Below, piece after piece: positions 12,711-24,960 of a DNA stretch of 64,000 nucleotides; within the stretch, counting starts at the first letter, position 1, and each line of letters starts with the position of its first letter. The notes beneath the pieces were generated by a model. The model was not told the origin of the DNA, did no database searches, and saw only the letters and a list, made by a program, of their open reading frames with translations. The translations under genes and the position numbers were made by a program. Source of the DNA: Xestospongia muta (Eukaryota; Porifera; Demospongiae; Haplosclerida; Petrosiidae); contig OY848918.1 in assembly GCA_963693285.1 (NCBI GenBank), positions 16,552,263 through 16,616,262 on the forward strand. Reading direction: 5' to 3'.

Positions 12711-14225
12711 GTCTTCTAAGATTTGTTTATAATCATTACTAGCTATTATAATATTATTGATTGACTCGTAACTCTATCAAATATGGTATCAATGACAAAT
12801 CATACTAAAATATATCATAGACCTCAGAATAGAAAGTACAATATATTGTTTTATAGTTTTAAGTTTTCACTTTTTACAAATATCACAATCATAATAGGTT
12901 TGATATCAAATTTAACGTTGATGTACACAAAGATCATACAGCTAGTACTGACAAGGAGCTAACACTTGATTACTTTAATTTTGAGGAATTGTTAACATCA
13001 TTACAATTAGCTACATTGTCAACTAATGAATGTTATTGAAATTGATTAACAGGTTAAGCTATCAAGTTTGATTACACTATCTACATATCCCTAACAATGC
13101 AAAGCCTTGCATCACATCACATTGTGTATGTCCATCAACTTATGAACACAGTACATGCACAACACATGAATGTGATGTGTCACAATGTAAGGATAGAATT
13201 GATTTCTATGTTGTTGTTCCTAGCAGTGCATTCAAGTCAATCAGATTTCAATTAATATGTGTTCACACATACCAATGTGTTTTATGGCAGACGAGAAACT
13301 TCTTGAGGCTGTTTGTTGTTTTCATTGCTTGTAACAAGTATCTAGCCAAAGCTACAAGGATCCAAGACCAAGAGAAAACACATAAAAATAAGTGGCTAAC
13401 CAGGTAACTGAAACTGAAACTCTCCTTGTTGGAGACATTGAATAAATATAGGACACACCCACCTTGTTCTTTATTTCTATTGCCTTCTTCATTATCTGTA
13501 AAGCAAAGCAAGCAGCAACACTTTTGTCTCCATTTTGCACTAATTGACTTTATAATAACGAGGTGGGTTTTTACTTGACATGAGTCTGCTTGTTTATATG
13601 AACAATATTGGCACTATGCTATGCTACATGACACAATGTCAAGAATGCAACTTGGTGCATATACAAATGTATTTTTGTGTACCCACCTTAACTGTTACAT
13701 TATTCTCTTCATCATCAATTCATTATGAGTGTTTTATTCTACAGGAAGGTATAATGCACTAGTGATACTACTGATACTAAGAAAGTAGTAGTTCTTTTAA
13801 GATATATACAATTTATAAAGGTATTGTAATCCTTTTATCTACTTCATCTATCTATGTGTATATTAGTACTTGTTACTATATGTATATTTGTGACCATAAA
13901 TACAAAAATGGTACCTAATGTGTAAACAAATTTTGAACAAACACTTCTATAGAATTATTGTTTATTTTGTATTTATCATTTCCAGTAAGACAATGTAATC
14001 ATAAAGATCAATAATTGAGCTTGTTACCTACTGAATTTGAATAACTTCCTATTCAAGATGGCTGCATAGTAACAATTTGTATGCAAGTACTTCTTTGAAA
14101 TTTGTTTGCATGTAAGATACCATTTTGATATTTGTTGCTACATTTTTATAATCAATCCATAATTCTTTTATTCGTCTTTTTGTCCATTTTTTTGTTGTTA
14201 ACACTTTTATCTATCCTTTTATCTA
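12711..14225. repeat. Repeat block copied at 4.0-5.1 kb, with a ~600-bp insert
   Basis: The flanks match 4060-5090. The insert (about 13092-13692) has no counterpart at 4820-4840, so the 4.8-kb copy shows the empty site. The part 13900-14150 also matches 29430-29700 and, inverted, 32650-32890, marking another dispersed family. Short frames at 13177-13540 lie in the insert and were not recognised. Confidence 0.55.
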
Positions 14226-15800
14226 TTAGGTCCAGTACTCAAGATACAACTCACAACATAATGAAGTACTCAATGTGACATTATGTGTAATAACCTGTTC
14301 ATTTTGTGATCAATACATACCTAAGTTATGATAAACTGGACTTTTTAAAATACATAAGAACCTAAATGTACTTACAATACATTTATATATTTACATGTTC
14401 ATGAAATGATATAGTAATAAAACAAAGTAAATATATTATATGTACCATATATTATAATGACCAGTGTTCATAATGGAATCATAAGATTGATTGATGTCCT
14501 TGATGATTAAGAAATCATCCATAACTTCAGTCTTGTGGTCTACTATGAAATAGAATCGCAGGAACCTTGGAATGTCATTTGGATAAAGGGTACTCTATCT
14601 GTGCAACCTTTTTTGATCTAAATAAAGCATTTGACTCAGTTCCACATCAATCCCTTGATGTTTTTTTTCACTTGACATTCCTAATCACCTTATGGTTTGG
14701 CTTCAAAGCTATCTCACACTTCAATCTCAGCAGGTTGTTGTTGATGGTTGTTCCTCTTCTAAGTCTACCGTCTTATCTGACGTTCCTTAAGGCTTGAATG
14801 TTGGACCACTTCTCTTCATTTTTTATGTGAATGACATATTCCAGTTACCTTTCTCCTCAACTTCATCCATCATCCTATATGCTGATGACACCCTCCTATC
14901 ATGTCCATTTAAATCATCCTATGAATTTTCACTTGCACAATCTAACATTAATATTCTCTCTTCCTGGGTCAAATCTAAACACCTAACTATTATAATCACT
15001 GAAAAACCAAATACATGTTCATTTCCAGAAAGTCTCCTACATCCTTTGCTACTCTTCGTTTTCTTTTCCTTGACGGATCACCTTTTGAATTAGTCTTTTC
15101 ATTTAAGTACCTAGGTGTTACTCTAACCTCTAACCTCTCCTGGTCTACTCACATCAATGAAACCTGTTCTAAGGCCAACAAACTGCTTGGCTAAAACTAT
15201 TGTCAATTTTACCATAACTCTTCTTCTGTTGTTATTAAATTCTACTTGTCATTAATCCTCCCATTCTTATGTACAGCTCCTTTGTTTGGAAAAGTTCAAC
15301 ATTATGCCCTAAAACTCTGCAGTAAAAATCTGACCTTTGATTACCCTCTACTTCTAATTCTCCATCCTCCCATAGAACAACATCCAAGCTTGTCCTTTTA
15401 TACAAGTTCATCTTTAGTAAGCTCTATATTCCTGCTGGCTCTTTTTCATTTCAAAACCAGTCCTCTTATAATTTATGCTGTTCCCACCCTTTAAACCTGA
15501 ATCTGCCCTTCTCCAGATCTTCTACTACCCTCAACTTCTTCCTTACCAGTGCTTTCTCCCTGTGGAATTTCCTTTCCTCATCATTCAAAGATCTCAACTC
15601 TGCAGTTCAAGCAAAATATTTCTTATTTATTTTAAAATTATCAGGAATATAGCATACATATTGTTCATATTTATCATTCATTCACCTGTTAACATCATCA
15701 TATATTATAAATCCTTCACCTCCTATTTTATTTTATTCTATTGTTTTTGATGCTCTTTATATTAGCTTTGCTATTGTCTTTTGTGTTTTAATTAAAAAAA
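14226..15800 (+). pseudogene. Non-LTR (LINE) reverse transcriptase, Jockey/CR1-like, broken
   Basis: The plus strand encodes a LINE reverse transcriptase spread over several frames. It shows motif A (LNKAFDSVPHQS, near 14620), a VVVDG...STVLS..PQG turn region in a shifted frame, LLFIFYVNDI, and the catalytic YADD at 14878-14889, then FKYLGVTLTSNLSWSTHINE near 15100-15160. The C-terminal part continues in pieces to about 15620, and a short A-rich run near 15788 may be the 3' tail. At least three frameshifts or stops make it inactive. Motif order and spacing are typical of the Jockey/CR1/L2 group; the exact clade is not resolved. Confidence 0.8.
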
Positions 15801-17796
15801 ATAGCTTCTCCTGATAAATAAGAGTTAGTCATCTCAAGGAGAATAATTAAGTTGATGATATAGCTGTGTTGTTATGTTTTGTAGCTATGACAACGTGAAG
15901 GTTTTTGAGTTGGTACTGAGATGAATTAAAGTATCTATTGTCCTTATCCCAAGACTAGATATCACTTGTTGTAGTTAGCTCAATGACATTATTAGTATAA
16001 GTACTAGACTAATGTAGATACATATAGAATTGTGTAATGGCATTTGTAAACAATCAGAAGGCCTGTTTACATAGTACATATATAGTACATGAGTTTGTAA
16101 ACCTAATGGTACAATTGAGTGTAAACTGGTTATCAAATTTGTTAACTTGGCATACAGACTGTGTAAACTAGTTGAAAATAGAGTAAATTACAATCCTTAT
16201 ACACTAGTATTGTTAATACCACATAAACAATCCTTTCAATTGAGGGAGTATATGATTGCTTCTTTGTTTTAGACAAGCCTTTGGAACAAGTTTATGATAA
16301 CCTGTAACAAAATAGTGACCTTTATATTATAAAGTATATTACAATAACTATTTACAAAAGTTATAGATTGCCTTTAAATGCAATCAGTACCATTGTTAGT
16401 AATAACAACAAGAGGTTCTTTCATATGAAAATAAGTACATGTAATTATATAATAGTAATGAGTGTAATATAATGATTATCAATAAACTGATGTACACTAA
16501 TAGGGAGTTGTAAAATTGTGACATGTAGAGAAAGAAGTGGGTATGACATTAAACAGTTGACATATGTTTTATTATTAGCAAGTAGATGAATGATAAATAG
16601 ATTTGTTTAATTTAAATTCTTTTTCTGTCTGTGGCATAGATTTGTTTTCAGTCAATTTGGAACACTTGGCAGCAATGTGGATAATTATTGAACTCAACTT
16701 CTTGTAATATTCCCTATTAGTGCATTGTTAAAGCAGCAAACTATTATTATAAATGAATGAGTTATAGTGACCTATAGATGTTATAACAAAAGAATCATTG
16801 CTGAGTTAACATTTAATGTTAAATAGAGATTGCTATTCTACTTCATGTTATAGTAACATAATATGCTAATGTAACAAACTATTTTAATAATAATTTGTTA
16901 TGTTGACTTTTATATGCTATAACAAGCACATTGTTTTAAGTTAACATAAAATATTGTTTCATCCTATAAATATCAGTTTGCATGTTTTGTTTTTACAGGA
17001 CACTGTCATAACTTGAAAGAGTTATGTCATTGAAATCATGCACCTAAGATCATAAATGACTTTCATTGATGATTATTTATTGAAAATGATGGTTGTTTAC
17101 TACAAATCTCTCACAAAGTATTAACTGAAAGGCATACAATAACAATAATTGAACAGGAATTAATATTTTTTTAAAATAAAGAATATAAATTTAACAAATA
17201 TTAATATTACTTAGAACAGTAATGTATAGTTGTCCATCACCACTATAGGTATGAGAACAAAATGTGTATTTATTACAACATGAAGATAGCATTACAAGAA
17301 AATAAGAAGGAGAATGAGATATTTGATAAACATGTAAATGCGCTCCTAATTCTGGTACAAAGAGTTACTGTATAAGTAATCAAAGGAAGTGAATAATTTA
17401 GTAGAAATTTGGTGTGAAAGATACTACCAAATAGTACTTTTGTCTTTGCTCTACCATTTATAAAGTGCATACATCAATTATTGACAAAGTCTAATGTGAA
17501 AAACCTTTTTGATGTGAAATCTATAACTTCAAATTTGTTTCCATTGTGATGATTCCTTCAAAAAGATATGCACAATATCTTGTTGTGATTGTGAGTTTAC
17601 GACAGGATAGTCGTCAATTTTATTGAGAGGGCTTGGGTAGATGATCATGTATATGTATATCTTTTGCCATAGGACCACTTACAAGTGGTAATTGTATGCA
17701 GCATAATAATGAAATTGAAAGTCTTCTTTAAATTTAATGAAATTAAATTTAAAGTCATTATTACAACATAACCAAACACCATGTACTCATTTCCGA
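15801..17796. other. AT-rich stretch without recognised genes
   Basis: Both strands are rich in stops. The 65-codon minus frame at 17470-17273 has no recognisable motif and is not called. Confidence 0.4.
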
Positions 17797-18134
17797 CTAA
17801 ATATCTATATCAGATGCCAGGTAGTCTTTGTATTTCCCTAAAGGAAGACCCATACTAACTTTAAAACCACCTGACCAATGTGTCTGTACTGTATCAACTG
17901 AAATGAATATAACTGTACCATGAGATCTTCTTGTCACACATCCTTTTGTGACCAAAATGCCATCCTAAAACAAAAAAATTATAGTAAGGAATACAATAAT
18001 TAAGCACTATTTACTCTGGACAGAGTATTAATATCTTCAGTAAAAGTTTGAAGAACATGTTCAAATTCATATTTTTCAGGAATAGGACAGAAAGCACACA
18101 AATCAGTTAAGCAGTTTTCAATATAACTATGATC
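17797..18134 (-). pseudogene. Relic of a CACTA-type transposase
   Basis: Two minus-strand coding pieces are separated by a 50-60 bp intron with a GTAAAT donor and a TTTTAG acceptor in matching phase. The first reads CAFCPIPEKYEFEHVLQTFT and EDINTLSR. The second (17964-17797) reads DGILVTKGCVTRRSHGTVIF and THWSGGFKVSMG, ending at TAG. They line up residue by residue with the 49.1-51.5 kb transposase: EDINTL with DDIKTL, DGI with NGI, SHGTVIFI with LHGGLLAF, and D..QTHWSGGFK with DN.AAHLVGGFK. It is a fragment of a related but clearly different copy. No termini were found. Confidence 0.6.
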
Positions 18135-18619
18135 ACATCTTTACTATATTTACCTTTTGAAAAAAGGAATTTATTAAAAGAGTAAAATTGATTTTATTTT
18201 TATTTCTTCCTTCTCAACCTAGAACACTACAAGTATACAAATAGTCATGTGACTAGTTTATAAAATATTAAAATTAATGATGTCATACACAGAAACATAC
18301 ATAGAATGATGTCATATACAGAAAGTATCATTTTATCTACTGTTATAGCAACACCATGACTAATATTATAATGTATGTATAATGAGGTTAATATGTGATT
18401 CAAGTTTTAATGTACAATTGGAACTAAATTAGAATTGTCAACAAGTCGTAATAGACATAAATTGAAATTGTGTTAGATAAATAAACAATGTTGTTTGTGT
18501 ATATATGCATATGTATAATGTACTCTTCTTTAAAAAATATAGCACTTTAAGATTGTAGTGTCTAGTATCGTCAGATTAAACCAAGTTAAACTTTTGACTT
18601 GTTTTCTATTGACTTAATC
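18135..18619. other. Upstream region of the fibrinogen-like gene
   Basis: AT-rich, with no coding signal. A TATATA-containing stretch lies near 18501, and no promoter element can be assigned firmly. Confidence 0.3.
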
Positions 18620-19642
18620 ATGCATGCTTTCTTGCAATTAGGACTGTTTGTAAGTATATTTTTATCTGACATCAGTGAGGGTTCCTCTGTTTGCATTTCT
18701 AACTCTGATGGTATATCACATTCTCCTTCACTCTATGAACAATACTGCTGTGTTCCAAGTAACAGTGGCAAGAAATTTAAAGCAACAAATCAAAACACCA
18801 GTACATTTATACTTTGCCCTACATTTTCATCTCACATGTGCTCAAGATTTTTTTGCAGTAGCTTGCAAACATTTCCCATTACTACTTCAGGCTACTACAA
18901 TATTACACTGAGGAATGGCAGTAGAGCAACAGTCTATTGTAATATGAACAACAATGATTGTGATGGTAAAGGTGGCTGGACAAGAGTAGGGTACATTAAC
19001 ATGAGTGATTCTGGTACAAATAACTGTCTAAGAGGTCTGAACTCTTATGATTTTCCCAACATTAGCTACCACCTTTGTTATATACCTCATCCGTCAAGTT
19101 TTGGCTGTGATTCAACCTATTTTTTTACTTTTGACCTCAAATATTCTCAAGTATGTGTGCGAGTAAGAGGATATCAATATAATAATGTAGATGGCATCTA
19201 TTAAAACAATGGTGGAACTTACTCACTTGAAGGACCCTATGTTGATGGGATATCTATTACTCATGGTAGTAACCCTCGTCGACACATCTGCACATTTGTT
19301 GCAGGTCAAAATTAAAATGATAATGTTTGGGAGGACTGTCCATGTAATACTGGCAGCTCTGAGAGTACACCACAATATGTTGGTAATGACTATTATTGTG
19401 AGTCTGGTGTTCGTGAATGGAATTGGAATAATGATGTCATCTTCCATTATGACGATCCATTATGGGATGGCAAACAATGTGGATACTTAGAGTCTAACTG
19501 TTGTACAACTCCAAACATTCCATGGTTTATAAAGTCCTTCAATTACTGGACCACTGGTGATATTGAGCTAAGAATGTGTAGCAGTGAAGGATATCCTAAT
19601 GAAGCTACACCAATTGATATCATTGAATTGTACATTCGTTAA
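18620..19642 (+). pseudogene. Secreted fibrinogen-like-domain protein with two in-frame TAA codons
   Basis: A single exon-like frame of 341 codons runs from ATG 18620 to TAA 19640-19642. It starts with a signal peptide (MHAFLQLGLFVSIFL). The middle shows the fibrinogen-like opening GYYNITLRNGSRATVYCNM followed by GGWTRVGYINMSD. Later come VCVRVRGYQY, YVDGISITHGSNPRRHICTF, DPLWDGKQCGYLESNCC, and the terminal block GDIELRMCSSEGYPNEATPI. This Cys-rich layout recalls secreted cnidarian, echinoderm and sponge proteins with fibrinogen-like N-terminal motifs. Two TAA codons, at 19202-19204 (after DGIY) and about 19313-19315 (after GQN), interrupt the frame without shifting it. Downstream coding remains conserved, so the lesions are recent, polymorphic, sequencing errors or read through. 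AATAAA at 19654 could be the polyadenylation signal. Confidence 0.7.
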
Positions 19643-19653
19643 GTGCCTAATAT

Positions 19654-19659
19654 AATAAA
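19654..19659 (+). terminator. Polyadenylation signal AATAAA
   Basis: It lies 12 bases after the final stop of the fibrinogen-like frame, on the same strand. Confidence 0.5.
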
Positions 19660-19784
19660 GCTTTTAGCTCAAATGTTTATTTTGTTTTGTAGTTATTATG
19701 ATTATTTTCCGAGTTATTATATAATGTTATAATTTTGTATTATTATACTTTTTCAAAATACATTGATTGATTTAATCAATCTAT

Positions 19785-21000
19785 GGTCATTTTCATAAAA
19801 CATTTCATCCAGTCTTCAAATTCTCTGGTTGTGTATTACATGATGAATCTAATGTCTGAAAACACAGATCATGGTCACTTATATAGTTCTCCAGTATTGC
19901 TAGTAACCTACCATAATGTGCACGCCAAACAGCAATATGTTCATTTTAAAGCCAAAAATTGTCAATTAATGATTTATAGTTGTCCTATACATAGGAATTA
20001 ATGCTCCATGATGCAATTGTTATCACCTTGGTCACACGTATCTAATTGTACATGCTTGGAGGGTTTAAGATTGTTCTCATTGGAGTGTCTCTAAAGTATC
20101 TGTTAATAGAACATCAGTCCAAGTAATATACTGATATCATCAACACCATTTTTAAAAAAGCACACTTGCTTAGCAGCAGACATACTTGAATATCCGTTTC
20201 CTGCACATTGTAATTGAGCTGATAGGGACTTATGAGGAATTTTATTGAAACCATTCAAAGTAATTTGAATACGTTTGCTCCCTTCTTTAATAATCTCCAG
20301 TCTATATTTGTTGGGGTCATTTTTAGCATGAACAAGTCAATGATTTGCAAACATAAAATATATTATCATTACAAATTACAATTAATCTATTAACCTTGAT
20401 ATTAGGACTCATAATTAAAGGGCTTCTTTTGAGTGCAATATTGAATTAGATAATGTGATTTATAGGCTCACTTTATACCACTGATCTTTAACTACAGGAT
20501 GAACATTCTTTGGTGATGTTTTAATATCAAAGCTACCAATCATAATGGACTCTACATCTTGTATATCTTAATATGTTGTGTACATCATAAATAGTCCAAT
20601 ATATGCCAGGGCAATTACTTTACATACTGGCATTAACTTTATATATCCTCATAAATGTTTGGAGACAAAGTTGGTAAGACAGTAGATACCATTCTTGTAA
20701 TTAATATAAATGCCAGTCTCTTGAGAGTCATGTTTTAATATATTATGATATGAATACACTGATAGGCCTTCATTTCAGATACCAGCTATATATTAGATTG
20801 GTTTTGAATTCAGTTGCACTCCACTTCAAATAATAACAGATGGCATTTCTTGGAATATTATCACTGTACTATAGCCTTTTGAAACTAGAGCTCTTGTGAC
20901 AGCTAATGAAAGCAATTCCTGCTCAGTAAATGATGGTTCTTTTCACATTCGAAATATTTTCTTCTCAGGTATCACTACAGGATATGGTCTTTATAATGAC
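19785..21000 (-). pseudogene. SUOX: Sulfite oxidase pseudogene
   Basis: The minus strand carries, in the right order, pieces of sulfite oxidase (mitochondrial oxidation of sulfite to sulfate; cytochrome b5 plus molybdopterin domains). Near 20770-20690 is the b5 heme segment, ETGIYINYKNGIYCLTNFVS followed by KH, where KHPGG would be expected. Near 20580-20490 comes MIGSFDIKTSPKNVHPVVKD. Near 20345-20100 the molybdenum domain begins (FMFANH, NDPNKYRLEIIKEG, then LQCAGN with the Cys expected to bind molybdenum), followed in another frame by ITWTDVLLTDTLETL. Near 19860 the C-terminal block reads TLDSSCNTQPEN. About 150 residues between the last two blocks are missing, and frameshifts and stops are frequent. 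It is clearly non-functional. No introns were discerned. Confidence 0.75.
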
Positions 21001-22049
21001 TGTATGCACGACACTTAGTGATAACTATCAATGCTACATAGTTATAAAAAAATTTAAAAAGTGCAATGTGTGTTTACAACAAATTAGCTGAGGAAAAATT
21101 CATAATACTATGGGACATAGGGACAAATTTTGTCAATAAGAGACTATAATAAACTAGCCGAGACTAATAGAGTATATATGAACCTATAGATTAAGAGTAT
21201 AAGAGACAAGCAAATAAACAATAAAATGGAAGGCAATTAATCATCTTAATTACGTTACACTACTTTGAAGTTGTCATAGACTTTGATTTATAGTTAAACT
21301 ATTTTACATTATTTAATCTTGTTTATATATACAGCTGTTATCCCTTTATCTAGTCTGTCTCAATTTATAATATTATTCTCTTTACTTACTATTGTTTTCT
21401 TGTTTTTGTAACTAATGTCACAAATATTGTTAATTATGATGACACTTTAACTTGATGTATTAGATATACTATAAACCAATAGCTACTGTTATTTATATCC
21501 AGTTTGAATTTTAAAAATTCATTTTTAACAATGTATGTTACACAAGTACAGTGAAGTCATAGGAATATTCATATTGTTATTATTATATGAATATTCTTAT
21601 AACTTCACTGTACATGTGTACCATACATTGTTAAAAATGAATTATAATATTATATGTACTCCTATTACCATCATATAATAATCTAGTCAATCACATTGAT
21701 AGTTATCTGACTCTCAAATAATTTTTGATATTATTTTGTAATTTCTTTCCAGCTGATGGAGATATGGAATAAACATTGTATGAATTAATTGATAAATAAT
21801 TATATAGTTTATAATTTATGTAGAGTAAAAACTGATTGAAATGACAAAGAAATGGTTTGTTGATAAAACTGTATATATATATATAAATGTAAGAATGATT
21901 GTGTGGATTGATAAATAAATGTATATTCCAAGTCCTCTATCTCATCAAATGTATTGCATAGTATTGCATTTCTGGTGCATGAGGAAATCAAAATGAAGTG
22001 TTAGTAAAGCTTCTATTTATAGTAAAAGCATAAAAATAGCCTCTTAGAT
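21001..22049. other. AT-rich stretch containing a long hairpin
   Basis: Apart from the inverted repeat at 21516-21643, no feature was recognised. Confidence 0.4.
21516..21643. repeat. Long perfect-like inverted repeat (foldback/MITE candidate)
   Basis: The left arm begins AATTCATTTTTAACAATGTA and the right arm ends with the complement TACATTGTTAAAAATGAATT (with a small offset). Arms of about 58 bases are nearly complementary throughout, leaving a loop of fewer than 12 bases rich in TTATT. It could be a short foldback transposon or a transcribed hairpin. No target-site duplication was identified with certainty. Confidence 0.7.
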
Positions 22050-22050
22050 T

Positions 22051-22640
22051 AGCATGGTAGGGAGTTATTTTAGTAGAAGGTTTACCCAGTAAGGTAAAGC
22101 CAGTTTGGCTTTGACTAGTATTAATGTAGTAACTTTGGTACTAGCTTTAACACAGTTATCTTTTGTTACTAAAGAAGTGCTAGCATTTATCCAAGAAGGT
22201 AACTGGGATGGACCAATGGCATCTTATAAACAATAAAGTAGGTTCAATCGACTTTTAACTGCTATTCTGGGAGATGTAGGAGGAATTACGACAGGAGTTG
22301 AGTCACCATATATATTCAGAACTGTGACAGTTAGAATCATATGACATGATCTCAGGATACCCATCACAGTTATTATCATTTGAGTTGATCGAAATAGCTA
22401 CGACTAAGTTGATGCTGCTAGAAAGAATAAGTCATCTTCTAACTTATATAGCCAGAGAAAACGAGGTAAATAAAAACTATATGGAGATCCACGTATTTCG
22501 GCTACTTATCACGTAATCATTGCAACACTGAAAGAGGTATCTTGGTTACTTTGTTGTAAAATGTCTCAGAGATTAAGACAGTTTAAGATTACAAATTTCA
22601 ACCTTTGTAGACATTGTTTTAAAATACTCTCATTGTAAAC
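22051..22640 (+). pseudogene. Decayed membrane-protein-like frame, unrecognised
   Basis: A single plus-strand frame stays aligned from MVGSYFSRRFTQ through a hydrophobic segment (ASLALTSINVVTLVLALTQL, then SFVTKEVLAFIQEGNWDGP) and RLLTAILGDVGGITTGVE to YGDPRISATYHVIIATLKEV and MSQRLRQFKITNFNLC. It is interrupted only by in-frame TAA and TGA codons (after FTQ, YKQ, VRII, IIII, NSYD and KRGK), without obvious frameshifts. The product would have at least one membrane segment. I do not recognise the family. It might belong with the piggyBac element that follows, but no homology supports this. Confidence 0.35.
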
Positions 22641-22754
22641 TTACAAGCAGCATCAATAATTATACTGTCGCTCAGGAATCTGATGTAATGTATCACAACT
22701 CCAGAAGCACAATGATGATGATAGCTCTGTATCAGTTTGTCTGACTCATCTAGT

Positions 22755-24960
22755 GATAATCCGTTAAAGTGACTGATCTTTGCCGCGAGAAAGAACGTTC
22801 TAGTCTGGATCCCTTGACTATCTCAGACAACTTAATGAAAATTGTCAATAGTTTGGAAACAAAAAATGATGTAACAAACGATGAGCTTGAAATCTAGTAT
22901 GTTAATGGTATGTTACATACACGATAATTGCATATTGCAAGTTTTAAACTTGGTTGTTTCTTTATTTATCACAGATACTGTAGTATAGGTTGAATCTTCC
23001 AATGAGTTAGAACATGAATTTTCTGAATTTATTGAAAGGTTAAACAACAGTGAAGACAATGCATTGCATCTTGATGAAGAAGATGAAGGTTTGATTTGAT
23101 GGACCATTGGTTTTATTACAGCCCTTGAGAGTGTGTATTCATTACCTTCTAAAGCTATTGGGTAGATTTTGACTTGTTTCTGTGTTATTTCGTTTAGGTG
23201 GACTTTACTGTCATTGATTATGTCAAAGATTATTGTAAATCAACTTTTGAGTTCTGTTCAGACAACCAGTTTGTATCAATAGAAAACATTTTTGGGACAG
23301 CTCTTCCTTGCACTTACACTATCAATGATGAGATAGTACGAGTTGCTTCATCTTCTGACCAAAGATGGACTGAAATACAAGGTAAACAAAACAGTTCACT
23401 TATTTACAAATAATATCAATACAGACACAGATAACTTCACACAAACTAGCCTTCAATATAGTTTTGTAAGTGGACCCAACGTCGACACATCTCAACACTT
23501 GACACCATACCAGTGCTTTAGTTTGATTTTTACAGTCAGAGTTTGGCAATTCATTGTAGACAAGACAAATGAATATGCAGCACATAAGGTACCTAAACAT
23601 ACATCAAGAAGATCTCTTTATAGCAATTGGACCAACGTATCAATAGAAGAAATAAAGGCTTTCATAAGTATTATCTTGAATATGGGAGTTATTCACCTAA
23701 AAAGAATAAAAGATTACTGGTCGACTCTACAAACCTGTAACGTACCATTCTTTCACCAGGTAATGTCATGTAATCTCTTCTCACAAATTTTTAACGTCTT
23801 ACACATCAAAGAAAATTGAGACCACTTCAAAAATGGATAAAGTTCAGGAATTTATAGACCTAATCTTGGAAATCAGTCAACCCTTGTACACTCTAGATAA
23901 AGAAATTGCACTTGATGAATCTATAGTACCATTTACAGGACGTACCTCCTTCAAGCAATATGTAAAGAACAAGCCTAATCCATGGGGATTGAAAGTTTAT
24001 GCCCTTTCAGGAAGTAAATCTGGTTATATGCACAATATCCTAGTATATGCTGGGAAACAAACCTCACTATTGCCATTACCAACTCATTCTCATACTAAAA
24101 AGATAGTTTTAACACTAGTTGATTACCTGCAAGACAAAGGTCATGACCTCTACACTGACAGGTTTATACCAGTGTGGAACTGGCAGACAAGCTCACAAAG
24201 ATGGGATTTTCAATTACTGGCACCATTCAAAAGAACAGAAAGTTTCTTCCTACCAAAATAAAAAAGTTAAGTAAAATGAGCAAAGGTAGTTTGATCACAT
24301 TCAGAAAAAGAAAGGATGTTACTAGCTTGGATGGATAAAAGGATTGTATTTATGCTATCAACAAAGTATTCAAATAATATGGTCGATATTCAGACCAGGT
24401 TAGTAGTACTACTAATGTTTGTATATGTAGTGATTATTTTTTATTCTAGAGGTAGTCAAAAGTAGTGAAGAAACAAGAAGTTGCTGCAGAATACAATCAG
24501 TTTATGTTAGGTGTTGATAAGATAGATCAAATGATAAGTTAATATAGTTTTGTGCAGAAATCAATTAAATGGTGGAGAAAGGTGTTCTTCTGGTTGTTAG
24601 ATATGTCAGTTGTAAATTCCTTCATTATTTATCATCACACACTTTCTGATGGAAATCAAAACAAAACACAAGTACGAGAAGCTCACCTGGATTTCTGTAG
24701 AAGCATAATTAATGAGCTTGTAAAGCCATTAGTTACAACAACAACCCCTCCACCTCTTATCACAGATAGCTTACAACGGCTAAATGGTCAGGCACATTTT
24801 CTAAAAAAAATGAGAAAGTGGTGAGATTGTGTAGTGTGTAGTGACCAGAATATACAACGGCATCTTACCCTATTTATATGTGAAACGTGTGAAGATGAGC
24901 CATCACTGTGTCCCGATAACTGCTTCAAGCACTATCATTCTGTTGTACATTATTAACAGT
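22755..24960 (+). pseudogene. piggyBac-type transposase, broken
   Basis: Pieces of a DDE transposase of the piggyBac superfamily lie in order on the plus strand. There is an acidic N-terminal region (ELEHEFSEFIERLNN, about 23008-23050), then YQCFSLIFTVRVWQFIVDKT, SIEEIKAFISIILNMGVIHL and KDYWST. The catalytic region follows, with first Asp in LDESIVPFTG (about 23914), second in YTDR (about 24157) and third in GVDKIDQM (about 24512), then KSIKWWRKVFFWLLDMSVVN. At the end is a Cys/His-rich piece (CVVC, CETCEDEPSLCPDNCFKHYH). Stops and frameshifts near 23818, 24260-24480 and 24820 break the gene. The open frame from 22755 (KERSSLDPLTISDNLMKIVN) may be its N-terminus or an unrelated remnant. Confidence 0.8.

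Noticed and set aside
13137..13560. Possible solo LTR in the 13-kb insert
   Set aside because: No paired LTR, clear TG...CA ends or target duplication could be shown.
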